DNA from: Candidatus Eiseniibacteriota bacterium
GTDB lineage: Bacteria > Eisenbacteria > RBG-16-71-46 > JAFGJU01
Reading direction: 5' to 3'
Assembly: GCA_016928935.1 (NCBI GenBank)
Contig: JAFGJU010000036.1
Span: 1-13,347, forward strand
DNA: 13,347 nucleotides
A program made the translations under genes and the position numbers. The notes under the pieces are model-generated. The model saw only the letters and a list, made by a program, of their open reading frames with translations. It made no database searches and was not told the origin of the DNA. This document shows positions 1 through 6,877 of this stretch, in pieces (the first letter of the stretch is position 1; the number at the start of each line of letters is the position of its first letter).

Positions 1-1172
1 ATCAAGCTCATGAGGGCCACCATCGGCATTCGGCCGAATCCCCCCCTGGCGCAGCTCGTCTCGTCGAAGACGCGGACTTCGTCCACTCGGCAGCTCTCGG
101 CCCTGAGCAGCATGGGCACGGGGTGCCAGCTGTGGGCCTTGAGGAGAGACGGAGTCGAATGGTCCGCAGTCACCACGACCACGTCGGGCGACAGCGCCAT
201 CAGGCTGGGGATTTTCGAATCCACAAGCTCTATCGCCTCGACCTTCGAGGCGAAGTCGCCGTCTTCGCCGGCGCTGTCGGTCTTCTTGACGTGGAAATAG
301 AAAAAGTCATGTTTCTGGAACTCCGCGCGCAGGAGCTCCATCTCGGCGTCCAGGTTCTCGCGCGGAGGCAGGACTTGCATGCCTATAAGCCGCGCCAGCC
401 CTCTGTACATCGGGTACCTGGCGACGGCCGCCGCTCGCAGCTTGAAGCGTTCGGCGAAAGACGGGTAGGGTTTCCGAATCGCAAAGCCCCTGAGGAGGAT
501 GGCGTTGGCCGGCCGCTCGTCGGCCAGGGCCCGGTGGGCCTGTTCCAGGAACGAGCGCACGACGGCCGCGGCCGTCTCGGCCCCGGGTTCGAGCGGAGCC
601 GGGTCCGGCGGCCGGACTCCCACGCGCTGAGGGTCGGTGTCGGAGACCGCCTCGTGAAGGCCGTCCCCTCTGAACACGACCACCGCCCTGTGCTCCCGTT
701 CAGTCTGGATGAAAAGCTCCATGCCCGCGGGCAGCTTCACGGATCTTGCGACCTTCTCGCACAGCCTCGCGTTCTCTTCTGAGGATATTCTGCCCGCGCG
801 CCTGTCCGTCACGTTGCCGGCGGCGTCCACCGTCGCGAAGTTGGCCCTGGCGGCCAGATCCCTTGACGTCAGGTCGAAGCCCACTCCGAGAGCAGACAGG
901 ACCCCCCTGCCGATGTTGCAGGCCAGCGGGTCGTATCCGAAGAGCGCCATGTGAGACGGGCCGCTGCCGGGCGTGATGCCCGGCGCAATCGGGTCCAGGA
1001 CTCCGCACGTGCCCTCCGCCGCCAGCCTGTCAAGGTTGGGGGTCCGGGCCGCCTGGAGCTCGGTCTTGCCGTGCCGAGGATCCTGAATTCCTCCCAACCC
1101 ATCCAGCACGAGCAACACTATCTTGCTCTGCCCCGGCACGACCACGTCGTCCGGCAGTCTGACGGTCGACAT
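1..1172 (-). CDS. apgM: Archaeal-type 2,3-bisphosphoglycerate-independent phosphoglycerate mutase, C-terminus cut by window edge
   Basis: Interconverts 3- and 2-phosphoglycerate in glycolysis and gluconeogenesis; cytosolic, metal-dependent, alkaline-phosphatase superfamily. Seen: 390 codons without a stop up to the window edge. The N-terminal metal site is LVLDGLGG (about 21-28). TPGSGPSHMALFGYDP (67-82) follows, whose Ser70 aligns with the phosphoserine of the family. FYFHVKKTDSAGEDGD carries the His/Asp pair, and TADHSTP and HSWHPVP provide the C-terminal metal ligands. Known members are about 400 residues, so only a few residues should be missing. The start is ATG at 1172-1170, preceded by GAGGAGG at 7 nt spacing. 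All visible catalytic motifs are intact, so it should be active. This is the archaeal/ApgM type, not GpmI: it lacks the GNSEVGH form of the Ser motif. Some members of this family were once annotated as homoserine kinase-like. The gene is transcribed divergently from the AraC-type gene. Confidence 0.93.
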   Translation of the reverse strand, partial: MSTVRLPDDVVVPGQSKIVLLVLDGLGGIQDPRHGKTELQAARTPNLDRLAAEGTCGVLDPIAPGITPGSGPSHMALFGYDPLACNIGRGVLSALGVGFDLTSRDLAARANFATVDAAGNVTDRRAGRISSEENARLCEKVARSVKLPAGMELFIQTEREHRAVVVFRGDGLHEAVSDTDPQRVGVRPPDPAPLEPGAETAAAVVRSFLEQAHRALADERPANAILLRGFAIRKPYPSFAERFKLRAAAVARYPMYRGLARLIGMQVLPPRENLDAEMELLRAEFQKHDFFYFHVKKTDSAGEDGDFASKVEAIELVDSKIPSLMALSPDVVVVTADHSTPSLLKAHSWHPVPMLLRAESCRVDEVRVFDETSCARGGFGRMPMVALMSL

Positions 1173-1303
1173 CGGAACCCTCCTCGGGAGCGTTGTCAAT
1201 CGGAGTCGTACGACGGCGCCGCGGGACGGCCGGTCCGCCGACCCCGCCGACGGGCCCCGGGCGCCTCCACCATGCCCGCCGCTGCGCCGAGACGTCAACC
1301 CCT

Positions 1304-1332
1304 AATTTATCCTACCGCACGCCGCAAGGCAA
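1304..1332 (-). promoter_or_regulatory. Candidate sigma70-type promoter of the phosphoglycerate mutase gene
   Basis: Read on the minus strand, TTGCCT (1332-1327) and TAAATT (1309-1304) are separated by 17 nt. Each matches 4 of 6 consensus bases and they lie in the only AT-rich patch of this half of the intergenic region. Transcription would start near 1297 and leave a leader of about 125 nt. This is a pattern match only. Confidence 0.35.
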
Positions 1333-1420
1333 GAGCCGTCTGGCCAGAACCGGCCGCGGCCCGCGCCCGCGGGGCTCCCGCCACGGCCCGGCCCCCCGCG
1401 CAGACCGCAGAAAATGCCTA

Positions 1421-1449
1421 TTGACAACTCGTGAGCGTTGCGTTGTAGT
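1421..1449 (+). promoter_or_regulatory. Candidate distal promoter of the AraC-type gene
   Basis: A perfect TTGACA (1421-1426), a 17-nt spacer and TGTAGT (1444-1449, 4 of 6 matches) lie at the point where base composition turns AT-rich. It points towards the AraC-type gene, leaving a leader of roughly 235 nt. I see no ORF with a convincing ribosome site in this leader. Confidence 0.42.
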
Positions 1450-1497
1450 TATCTACGGTAGCCATCACTTTTCGCGAGACAGGTGCTCAGCTTACGG

Positions 1498-1527
1498 TTG
1501 ACCTGTACCACACAGAAATGCTATTTT
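1498..1527 (+). promoter_or_regulatory. Candidate proximal promoter of the AraC-type gene, extended -10
   Basis: TTGACC (1498-1503) is followed after 18 nt by TATTTT (1522-1527), with a TG dinucleotide at 1519-1520 in the extended -10 position. It would give a leader of about 160 nt. Together with the upstream candidate this suggests tandem promoters for the regulator. Not tested. Confidence 0.42.
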
Positions 1528-1534
1528 GGTCTGG

Positions 1535-1545
1535 CCGGTCACCGG
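1535..1545. promoter_or_regulatory. Short inverted repeat just downstream of a candidate -10, possible operator
   Basis: CCGGT and ACCGG flank a single C. The element falls at the expected transcription start of the proximal promoter, a common place for a repressor or autoregulatory site. It is short, and GC-rich DNA yields such repeats by chance, so support is weak. Confidence 0.15.
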
Positions 1546-1692
1546 TCGGCTTCTTTGCGAGTTCCGGACGGCTTCTGCTTTCCGGGAATGTGACACACTC
1601 GGGCCCCCTGAGTGGCGGCATGGGACCCGCGGCCACGCAACGACCGTAATGGACGATCGCCTCCGTCAGTCACCGTACGGAGAGGAGGTCAG

Positions 1693-2115
1693 ATGAAGAT
1701 GAAGATGAAGAAGCAGTTCAAACCGGGGAGCCCGGGCATCAGGAAGCTGATGTCAGACCCCAAGAGGGCCAAGAAGCTCTCGCCCGCCGTTGTGAACGCT
1801 CTGAAGTACATCGACAGGAGCCTTCCGAACATCCACTCCTCGACCGACATCAGCAAGGCCCTTCGCCTGAGCAGGGAGCACGTTTCCAGGGCCTTTTCGA
1901 AACAGACCGGCCACAAGATGTGGGAGTTCGTGAACAGGCTCAAGGTCGAAAGGGCGAAGCAGATGCTGGCTGCCAAGCCGCATCTGGTGAAGCAGATCTA
2001 CCCGGACCTGGGCTTCGGCTGCCAGTCCACGTTCTACAACGCGTTCAAGAGGTACGCTGGAGTGACGCCGGGCAGGTTCAGAAAGCAGGGATCGGGTAAG
2101 AAGAAAAGACGCTGA
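1693..2115 (+). CDS. Stand-alone AraC/XylS-type DNA-binding transcriptional regulator
   Basis: Predicted DNA-binding protein of 140 residues consisting almost only of an AraC-family double helix-turn-helix domain. The first HTH lies at about 50-70 (STDISKALRLSREHVSRAF). The second lies at about 99-121 (VKQIYPDLGFGCQSTFYNAF) and is followed by the family-typical GVTPGRFRK. Full-length AraC proteins have an extra N-terminal sensor domain of about 150-200 residues, absent here. Both ends are strongly basic (MKMKMKK at the start, GKKKRR at the end). The start at 1693 is chosen because GAGGAGG precedes it by about 5 nt. An in-frame GTG at 1612 has no such site. The first 18 nt are three copies of ATGAAG, giving three in-frame ATGs. 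The gene is divergent from the phosphoglycerate mutase and convergent with the large surface-protein operon. What it regulates cannot be read from the sequence; a ligand-independent or partner-dependent role is inferred from the missing sensor domain. Confidence 0.87.
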   Translation: MKMKMKKQFKPGSPGIRKLMSDPKRAKKLSPAVVNALKYIDRSLPNIHSSTDISKALRLSREHVSRAFSKQTGHKMWEFVNRLKVERAKQMLAAKPHLVKQIYPDLGFGCQSTFYNAFKRYAGVTPGRFRKQGSGKKKRR

Positions 2116-2136
2116 GCCGGTCAGCGTCCCTATTTT
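2104..2136. terminator. Bidirectional intrinsic terminator between two convergent transcripts
   Basis: A perfect 8-bp stem, GACGCTGA (2108-2115) and TCAGCGTC (2121-2128), encloses a 5-nt loop GCCGG. On the plus strand it is followed by CCTATTTT. On the minus strand it is followed by TTTTCTT. It can therefore end both the AraC-type transcript and the operon arriving from 2254. The TGA stop codon of the AraC-type gene forms the last three bases of the left arm. Confidence 0.8.
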
Positions 2137-2220
2137 GTCGCTCATTCGGCGCACCGGGCCGCGGCCCGCGCCTCGCGGGCTGACCAGCGTCTGGGCGCCG
2201 CCCGGGTCGGGGTCCGCACG

Positions 2221-2249
2221 CGGCGGCCGGAGCCCTCTTGCGGCCGCCG
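2221..2249. other. Strong GC hairpin just after the last operon gene, no U-tract
   Basis: CGGCGGCCG (2221-2229) and CGGCCGCCG (2241-2249) form a perfect 9-bp stem with an 11-nt loop. It begins 4 nt beyond the TAG stop of the last gene of the minus-strand operon. No T-run follows on either strand, so it is not a classic terminator. It may protect the mRNA 3' end or help a Rho-type stop upstream of the U-tract terminator at 2104-2136. Confidence 0.45.
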
Positions 2250-2253
2250 ACAG

Positions 2254-3717
2254 CTACTGGCCGACCCCAAGTGTCGTCAGCAGCTTCGCCACTTCCTGTT
2301 TGGCCGTGGCGAAGCCGTTGCACCTCCTGATGGGGAAGGTCACGCAGACAGTCTTGAACGCACCCCCGCGCACCAGAGTCCCCAGGTAGTAGTCCTCGGT
2401 CTGGCCGGGGAAGGTCCCGGGCAGCAGATAATACAGCGTCTCGGCCTGCGGCGACGGATGGGCAATCTCACAGCCGGCCAGGATGCCCTGCACCTTCAGC
2501 GAGTCCAGACCCAGGGACTCGTTGCTCTGCAGCACCCAGCCGTTCAGCAGCGCGAAATCCGTGGACTTGGGTTCGGCGGGAGACACGTACTGAGTCCGCA
2601 GGCTGTCCACTCCCAGGTACTGAGTCGCGAATTCGGAGGTGAAGCTTCCGTCGTCGCCCAGGACGGCTATCCCTTCCACGAACATGCTGCCGCCGTTGTC
2701 CAAAAATTCCGCGATTCCACCCTGTCCCATCGACAGCCCGGCGGACGACGTGCTGCGCGTGTCCCCGTACCACACTACCTGCTTGAACAGCGGGAGTATC
2801 AGACTGATTTCACGCGGCGAGCGGAAACTGCCCTGGTTGGCCACGTCGAAGACCGTGTAGGCGTGAGTCGGAAGGAGAGAATCCAGCACCGCCCGGTAGA
2901 ACGCATCAGTGGTGGGAGCGCCCGCGACGCTGGGCGGCACGTCGTCAACCAGCAGAACGTCTCCGACGGGCTGGATTACGTGCCACGTGTGCGATATTGC
3001 TTCGCTGGACCCCTGGGCGTCGTCCACGGCCCTGACGTACACCGTTCTGTCGCCGTAAGATGTGATGTAGTCGGGCCCTATGGTGGTGTCGGCCCCGGCC
3101 ACTATGACGGGAGCACCTTCCTGGCCGTCCAGCCAGAGGACGTAATACGCCACCGACGCGTCTCCGTCGGGGTCAGTGCCGCGCCAGTAAAAAGACACGG
3201 CCGGCAGCGTCGTGTCCGGGAGGGCGTCGTCTTCGAACGCCACGGACGGCATGGAATTGGACACGGGGAAGGATTGAGTCGCGGGGGACGGGTCCTCCGC
3301 GCTCTTGTCGTCCACCGCCTTGACCCAGAAGGTCTGCAGGGCGTAGCCGTTCGGGACCGGCAGGATGAAGTCCTGGCTCTTGGCGACGGTGAAGGTCCAG
3401 CCGGACTCAACGGGGTCGGCTCCGTCCAGAGTCCACTGATAGTAGAATCCGATTACCTCGCCGTCAGAGTCCTGGCCCCACCAGTAGAGCTTCACCGCGT
3501 ACCGCACGGTGTCCAGTGGTCCCTCGACGAACACGCCCGTCTCGGGAGACACGTTTGGGTGCAGCTTTCCGAGGTCCTTCGAGCACCCCGCGAGAGCGAC
3601 GAACGAGAGGGCCACCAGAAGAGACAGCGCCGCCAGTGCCGCCGCGCGCCCCGCCCGACGGGACGCGAGCGCCTTTGGAATGCTCAGTGAGCCGTTGATT
3701 CGGTCTTTCTGTTTCAT
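2254..3717 (-). CDS. Surface lipoprotein with two Ig-like domains and a C-terminal GATase1-like module
   Basis: Predicted lipoprotein of 487 residues, last gene of the five-gene operon. Seen: a basic N-terminus, a hydrophobic stretch at 25-41 and the lipobox LAGC with Cys45 as the lipidation site. Two similar beta-sandwich units follow. One, at about 60-150, contains GQDSDGEV and ends in WVKAVDD. The other, at about 157-245, contains RGTDPDGDAS and ends in YVRAVDD. Both are FN3/Ig-like with a D-x-DG loop. From about 252 a Rossmann-like region begins with DVLLVDDVPPS and includes FKQVVWYGD and IAEFLDNGGSMFVEG, resembling GATase1-like domains in large secreted proteins of uncultured phyla. I see no catalytic Cys-His-Glu triad, so it may bind rather than catalyse. 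Start ATG at 3717 has only a weak purine-rich upstream site, but the signal sequence fits. The gap to the previous gene is 64 nt. The exact role is unknown. Confidence 0.85.
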   Translation of the reverse strand: MKQKDRINGSLSIPKALASRRAGRAAALAALSLLVALSFVALAGCSKDLGKLHPNVSPETGVFVEGPLDTVRYAVKLYWWGQDSDGEVIGFYYQWTLDGADPVESGWTFTVAKSQDFILPVPNGYALQTFWVKAVDDKSAEDPSPATQSFPVSNSMPSVAFEDDALPDTTLPAVSFYWRGTDPDGDASVAYYVLWLDGQEGAPVIVAGADTTIGPDYITSYGDRTVYVRAVDDAQGSSEAISHTWHVIQPVGDVLLVDDVPPSVAGAPTTDAFYRAVLDSLLPTHAYTVFDVANQGSFRSPREISLILPLFKQVVWYGDTRSTSSAGLSMGQGGIAEFLDNGGSMFVEGIAVLGDDGSFTSEFATQYLGVDSLRTQYVSPAEPKSTDFALLNGWVLQSNESLGLDSLKVQGILAGCEIAHPSPQAETLYYLLPGTFPGQTEDYYLGTLVRGGAFKTVCVTFPIRRCNGFATAKQEVAKLLTTLGVGQ

Positions 3718-3781
3718 GTGTCTCGTCTTTCGTGTGTCGGGTGTCTATCCTTCCCGCCGCTCGTCCCGCGGTCAACGGAAG

Positions 3782-5737
3782 CTACTTCACTATTAGGAAC
3801 TTCCCCACCTGAGTCTCACCCGTGGTCTTGTCCTCAACGACGAATATGTAAAGGCCGGTCGCGACGGCCTGATCCCTCTTCGATATGACGTCCCAGGCGT
3901 ACATGGTGCCCGACAGGAGAGGCGCGTTACGCCCCTCGGGGTCTTCAGCCGTGTCGTACACGCCCCTCGCGTCCTCCGCGTGATAGGTGTCTCCGTCGAA
4001 GTCGATCTCGTCCACCAAGTCTCCGGAAAGCGTGTATATCCTGAGCATCGCCTTCTTGGGCAGGTTCGTGAACCAGAGGTACCTGTCTCTGAGGTACTCG
4101 CCGTCCCACAGCGCCCGCACCCTGTACGGGTTGGGAAAAACGCCGGCCTTGCCCGCGCTCGCCTCAGCCGGCTCGGGGCCCGGCACGACCAGGACCCTGT
4201 TCTGCGGCTTTCCGCTCTCCAGGCTGGGCACTTCGGGCGTGCCCGTGTCGTAAGAAGTGACCGTCGCCCAGTACTTGAAGCCGTCTTTCAAGTTCTCCAT
4301 GACCAGCTTGTACTTGTAACTGACTCCGTCTATTTCGACCGGGTCTTCCAGGAGGGAGAAGCCGGTGTTGAAGCCCGTGGTGTCGACCTTGTCGGCCTGC
4401 CTTATCATGTCGAAAGTCTCGTTGTCGGTGCTCAGGTAGACTCTGTAGCCCTCGAAGTCCTGCTCGTCCGTGACGGGATCCCTGGCAGTCTCGGGGCTGT
4501 CGTCCCAGCGAAGCGTCAGCTTCTCCCGTCCGGGTATCACCTTGAGAACGGGCGAAGGAGGAGGAGTCGGAAGGACGAAGTTGAAGTCGTAAGCCTTCTG
4601 CGCCCAGCTGGCGTTCAGGATGAGGTCCTCCTCGTCGTCGCCCCCCACGAAGGCAAAGGCGAAGGTGAGCGAGTCGTCGGCGCCCAGGACGTCCACGGGC
4701 CCCGCCGACAACAGCTCGACCGCGTCGAACTGCGGAGCCTCCGAGCCTTCCGTCAGGTCCTTTTCGCCGTTGCTCATGAGGAGGTACCGCTCGTTGTCTT
4801 CGTCCTTGTCGGTAGCGCCGGGGTCCCAACTCCACCAGTTGAAGGACACGAGCGTGTCGGCCAGGTCCACCGGCACGTCATTTCGCTTGATCCCCAACAG
4901 CTTTATGCCGGCCCACGAGGGCGCGGCCCCGCTCGCGAAGGTGTAGTGGTGCTCCGTGACCATCCTGAGTGAGTCGTAGTACCCTACGTCCTTCTTGCTG
5001 AACCAGCCCGAGGGAGGCCAGGTCTCGTAGGAGTCCTTGTCGCCGGAGGCCAGCTCCGCGTACATGCCCAGGTGGACGGCAAGCAGCGTGCTCAGGCCGA
5101 TGTTCTTGAGCGTGAAGCTGAACAGCACGAAGGCGTCCGCCAGGTCGTAGCTCCACACCATGCTGCGCTGTTTGAGGAGCAGCCCCTGCGTGACGTGCTC
5201 GTCGGGCTTGGTGCCGACGGCGAAGGAATCGCTGTAGAGGGCGATGAAATCCTGCTCCGAGTACGCGCCCGGATGGTAGTACTTGTTGTTGATGAGCGAG
5301 GAGACCTCCTCTATGCCCAGCGTCGCCGGAGCGAACTCCACGCCGGCAGCGCTGGCCGTGTTCCAGTAGCCGTCCACGGTGCCGGTGGTGACGAGCGTGT
5401 CGCCCTGCGCGTTCACGGCGCCGATCCAGAGCCCGGCCCTTATCAAGTGGTCGACGCCCGAGCCCAGCGGGTACTCCAGGGACGCAGTCCTGTTGACGAA
5501 GTTGGTGCCCAGGAAGCCGTAGTTCGTGATTGTCATCCCGATGCCGCTGACGTCGTGGACGCGAAGGTCGTACAGGATCGAGTCGGCCTGAGCCGTTCCG
5601 TGGACGCCCGGCACGACCGGAAAGGGAGAGTCGTGGGAGACGTCACCGTAGGCGGCTGCGGCCGCGGGCAGAATGACCATCGACAGAATCGTGACTGACG
5701 CCACGCGCCAAAACCGGAGCTTTCGAAGTGAACGCAT
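3782..5737 (-). CDS. Secreted protein with FN3-like domain and C-terminal FlgD-Ig/type IX-like sorting domain
   Basis: Predicted exported protein of 651 residues. Seen: a Sec signal peptide (basic residues to about 11, hydrophobic 13-24, AAAAA ending near 29). A large unrecognised beta-rich N-terminal region of about 30-390 contains MTITNYGFLGTNF near 68-80. A proline hinge (PTPPPSP, 390-396) leads into an FN3-like domain at about 397-517, which includes EGYRVYLSTD and ATVTSYDTG. The last ~120 residues, from VFPNPYRV (533-540), form a FlgD-Ig-like fold with LRIYTLSGDLVDEIDFDGD, YAWDV and the ending GLYIFVVEDKTTG and VGKFLIVK. Such C-terminal domains direct substrates to type IX secretion or cell-surface anchoring in FCB bacteria. 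The family of the N-terminal region is not recognised. The start at 5737 fits the signal peptide, though the ribosome site (AAAGGAAG) is farther upstream than usual. Gaps are 58 nt to the NHL gene upstream and 64 nt to the lipoprotein gene downstream. Confidence 0.84.
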   Translation of the reverse strand: MRSLRKLRFWRVASVTILSMVILPAAAAAYGDVSHDSPFPVVPGVHGTAQADSILYDLRVHDVSGIGMTITNYGFLGTNFVNRTASLEYPLGSGVDHLIRAGLWIGAVNAQGDTLVTTGTVDGYWNTASAAGVEFAPATLGIEEVSSLINNKYYHPGAYSEQDFIALYSDSFAVGTKPDEHVTQGLLLKQRSMVWSYDLADAFVLFSFTLKNIGLSTLLAVHLGMYAELASGDKDSYETWPPSGWFSKKDVGYYDSLRMVTEHHYTFASGAAPSWAGIKLLGIKRNDVPVDLADTLVSFNWWSWDPGATDKDEDNERYLLMSNGEKDLTEGSEAPQFDAVELLSAGPVDVLGADDSLTFAFAFVGGDDEEDLILNASWAQKAYDFNFVLPTPPPSPVLKVIPGREKLTLRWDDSPETARDPVTDEQDFEGYRVYLSTDNETFDMIRQADKVDTTGFNTGFSLLEDPVEIDGVSYKYKLVMENLKDGFKYWATVTSYDTGTPEVPSLESGKPQNRVLVVPGPEPAEASAGKAGVFPNPYRVRALWDGEYLRDRYLWFTNLPKKAMLRIYTLSGDLVDEIDFDGDTYHAEDARGVYDTAEDPEGRNAPLLSGTMYAWDVISKRDQAVATGLYIFVVEDKTTGETQVGKFLIVK

Positions 5738-5795
5738 CAGTGAACCTGCTTCCTTTCTCTTTGTCTTCCTGCCGTACTGCCCGGAGCCCCTGGCG

Positions 5796-6806
5796 TTATT
5801 TTCTCAGCTCGTATATGAGAATTTTCGCGTTGTCTGGGTCGGCCACGTAGACCCTGTCTCCCCTCGCCGCTACCGCGACGGGCCGGCCCAGGAGGTATGA
5901 GGGGTCCCAGTTCACGGTCGCCAGGAGGACCCCGGTGCCGTCGTACTTGAGGACTCTGTTCTTTCCAGTGTCGGCGACGTATATGTTGCCCGACTCGTCG
6001 GAGTCCGAATCCATTGGCGAGTCGAAGGGGTCCGTCGGAGAGGGCCCGTTTATGAACAGGTAGCAGGACGCGACGGCGTCAGCGGCCAGCTTTTTCACCT
6101 GGTTGTGGCCCGTGTCCGTGACCTGCAGGTAAGGCCCGTTGAAGCAGAGGCCTCCCGGCCGCATCACGTAGCCGGTCCCGGCGCCGCTCTCGCTCAAGAC
6201 GCCGTTACCGCCCAGTGTGTCCCTGTCGCCGGCCGGCGTGTATTTCCAGATGAATTCCTTCTCGTTGTCCGCGACGTACAGGTAGCCCAAGCCGTCCACT
6301 GCGATGCCTCCGAACACCGCCCACTCCGCGTCGCTGAAGGTCTGGATGGGCGCGCCGCCGGAACGGCCGAAATGCTTCACAGTCATGTCACCGGCGTCGG
6401 CGACGTAGATCTCCTCGTCCGGGCCCTCGGCCAGCAGGATCGGCTTCACCAGCCCCTCCAGCGGGGCTATGAGGGGATGTGCCTGGTCGGTCAACGTCTT
6501 GTAGGCGACGACGCGGGCGCTTTCCTGCGCCACGTAGACGAACCCGCCGGTTGTCACCACCACGTCCGTCGCGCCCGGGAGGTCATTCCACATGTAAGTC
6601 AGAACGTAGGTGTTGGGCGGGACAGTGTAGCCCCCGGGAGTCTCCTCCGGCTTCGACATCTTCTGGCCGCAGCCGCCCACGAGGCCGCCCACCAGGAGAG
6701 CTCCGCTCAAGAGCGACGCCGAGACGAGCAGCAGGAGAGGTCTTCTCCACACCCGGGAGACGCTCCCACGAGCCGATTGCTGAGTCATTCCGGTACTTCG
6801 ATGCAT
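5796..6806 (-). CDS. NHL-repeat beta-propeller lipoprotein
   Basis: Predicted lipoprotein of 336 residues. Seen: basic n-region (RVWRR, 18-22), hydrophobic helix 23-43 and a lipobox LVGGC with Cys46. A short tether leads to six NHL-type repeats centred on FVYVAQESARVVAYK (89-103), EIYVADAGDMTVKHFG (132-147), YLYVADNEKEFIWKY (175-189), YLQVTDTGHNQVKKL (226-240), NIYVADTGKNRVLKYD (274-289) and RVYVADPDNAKILIYE (318-333). Six repeats would close a six-bladed propeller. NHL propellers usually bind proteins or sugars and occasionally act as enzymes. No catalytic signature is visible here, so a surface binding or scaffold role is inferred. Start ATG at 6806 is supported by GAGGAA 9 nt upstream; a second ATG at residue 7 lacks this spacing. 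The gene lies between the PorV-like and sorting-domain genes, with gaps of 71 and 58 nt. Confidence 0.9.
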   Translation of the reverse strand: MHRSTGMTQQSARGSVSRVWRRPLLLLVSASLLSGALLVGGLVGGCGQKMSKPEETPGGYTVPPNTYVLTYMWNDLPGATDVVVTTGGFVYVAQESARVVAYKTLTDQAHPLIAPLEGLVKPILLAEGPDEEIYVADAGDMTVKHFGRSGGAPIQTFSDAEWAVFGGIAVDGLGYLYVADNEKEFIWKYTPAGDRDTLGGNGVLSESGAGTGYVMRPGGLCFNGPYLQVTDTGHNQVKKLAADAVASCYLFINGPSPTDPFDSPMDSDSDESGNIYVADTGKNRVLKYDGTGVLLATVNWDPSYLLGRPVAVAARGDRVYVADPDNAKILIYELRK

Positions 6807-6877
6807 CTTGTAAGGTTCCTCGAGCTTTGCCCGCCGGCTTCCGTTCGGACCGGGCTCCGGCCGGGACGCGACGCCGG

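Noticed and set aside
951..1501. Plus-strand open frames in and after the phosphoglycerate mutase start region
   Set aside because: Arg/Pro/Ala-rich translations typical of non-coding GC-rich DNA, without ribosome sites or similarity to any family I recognise.
1612..1692. GTG-initiated 27-codon N-terminal extension of the AraC-type gene
   Set aside because: No ribosome site precedes the GTG, while the ATG at 1693 has GAGGAGG at good spacing. The extra residues resemble no AraC domain.
2458..3690. 410-codon plus-strand open frame
   Set aside because: Antisense to the Ig/GATase1-like lipoprotein; composition is Arg/Val/Gly-rich with no recognisable motif or ribosome site.
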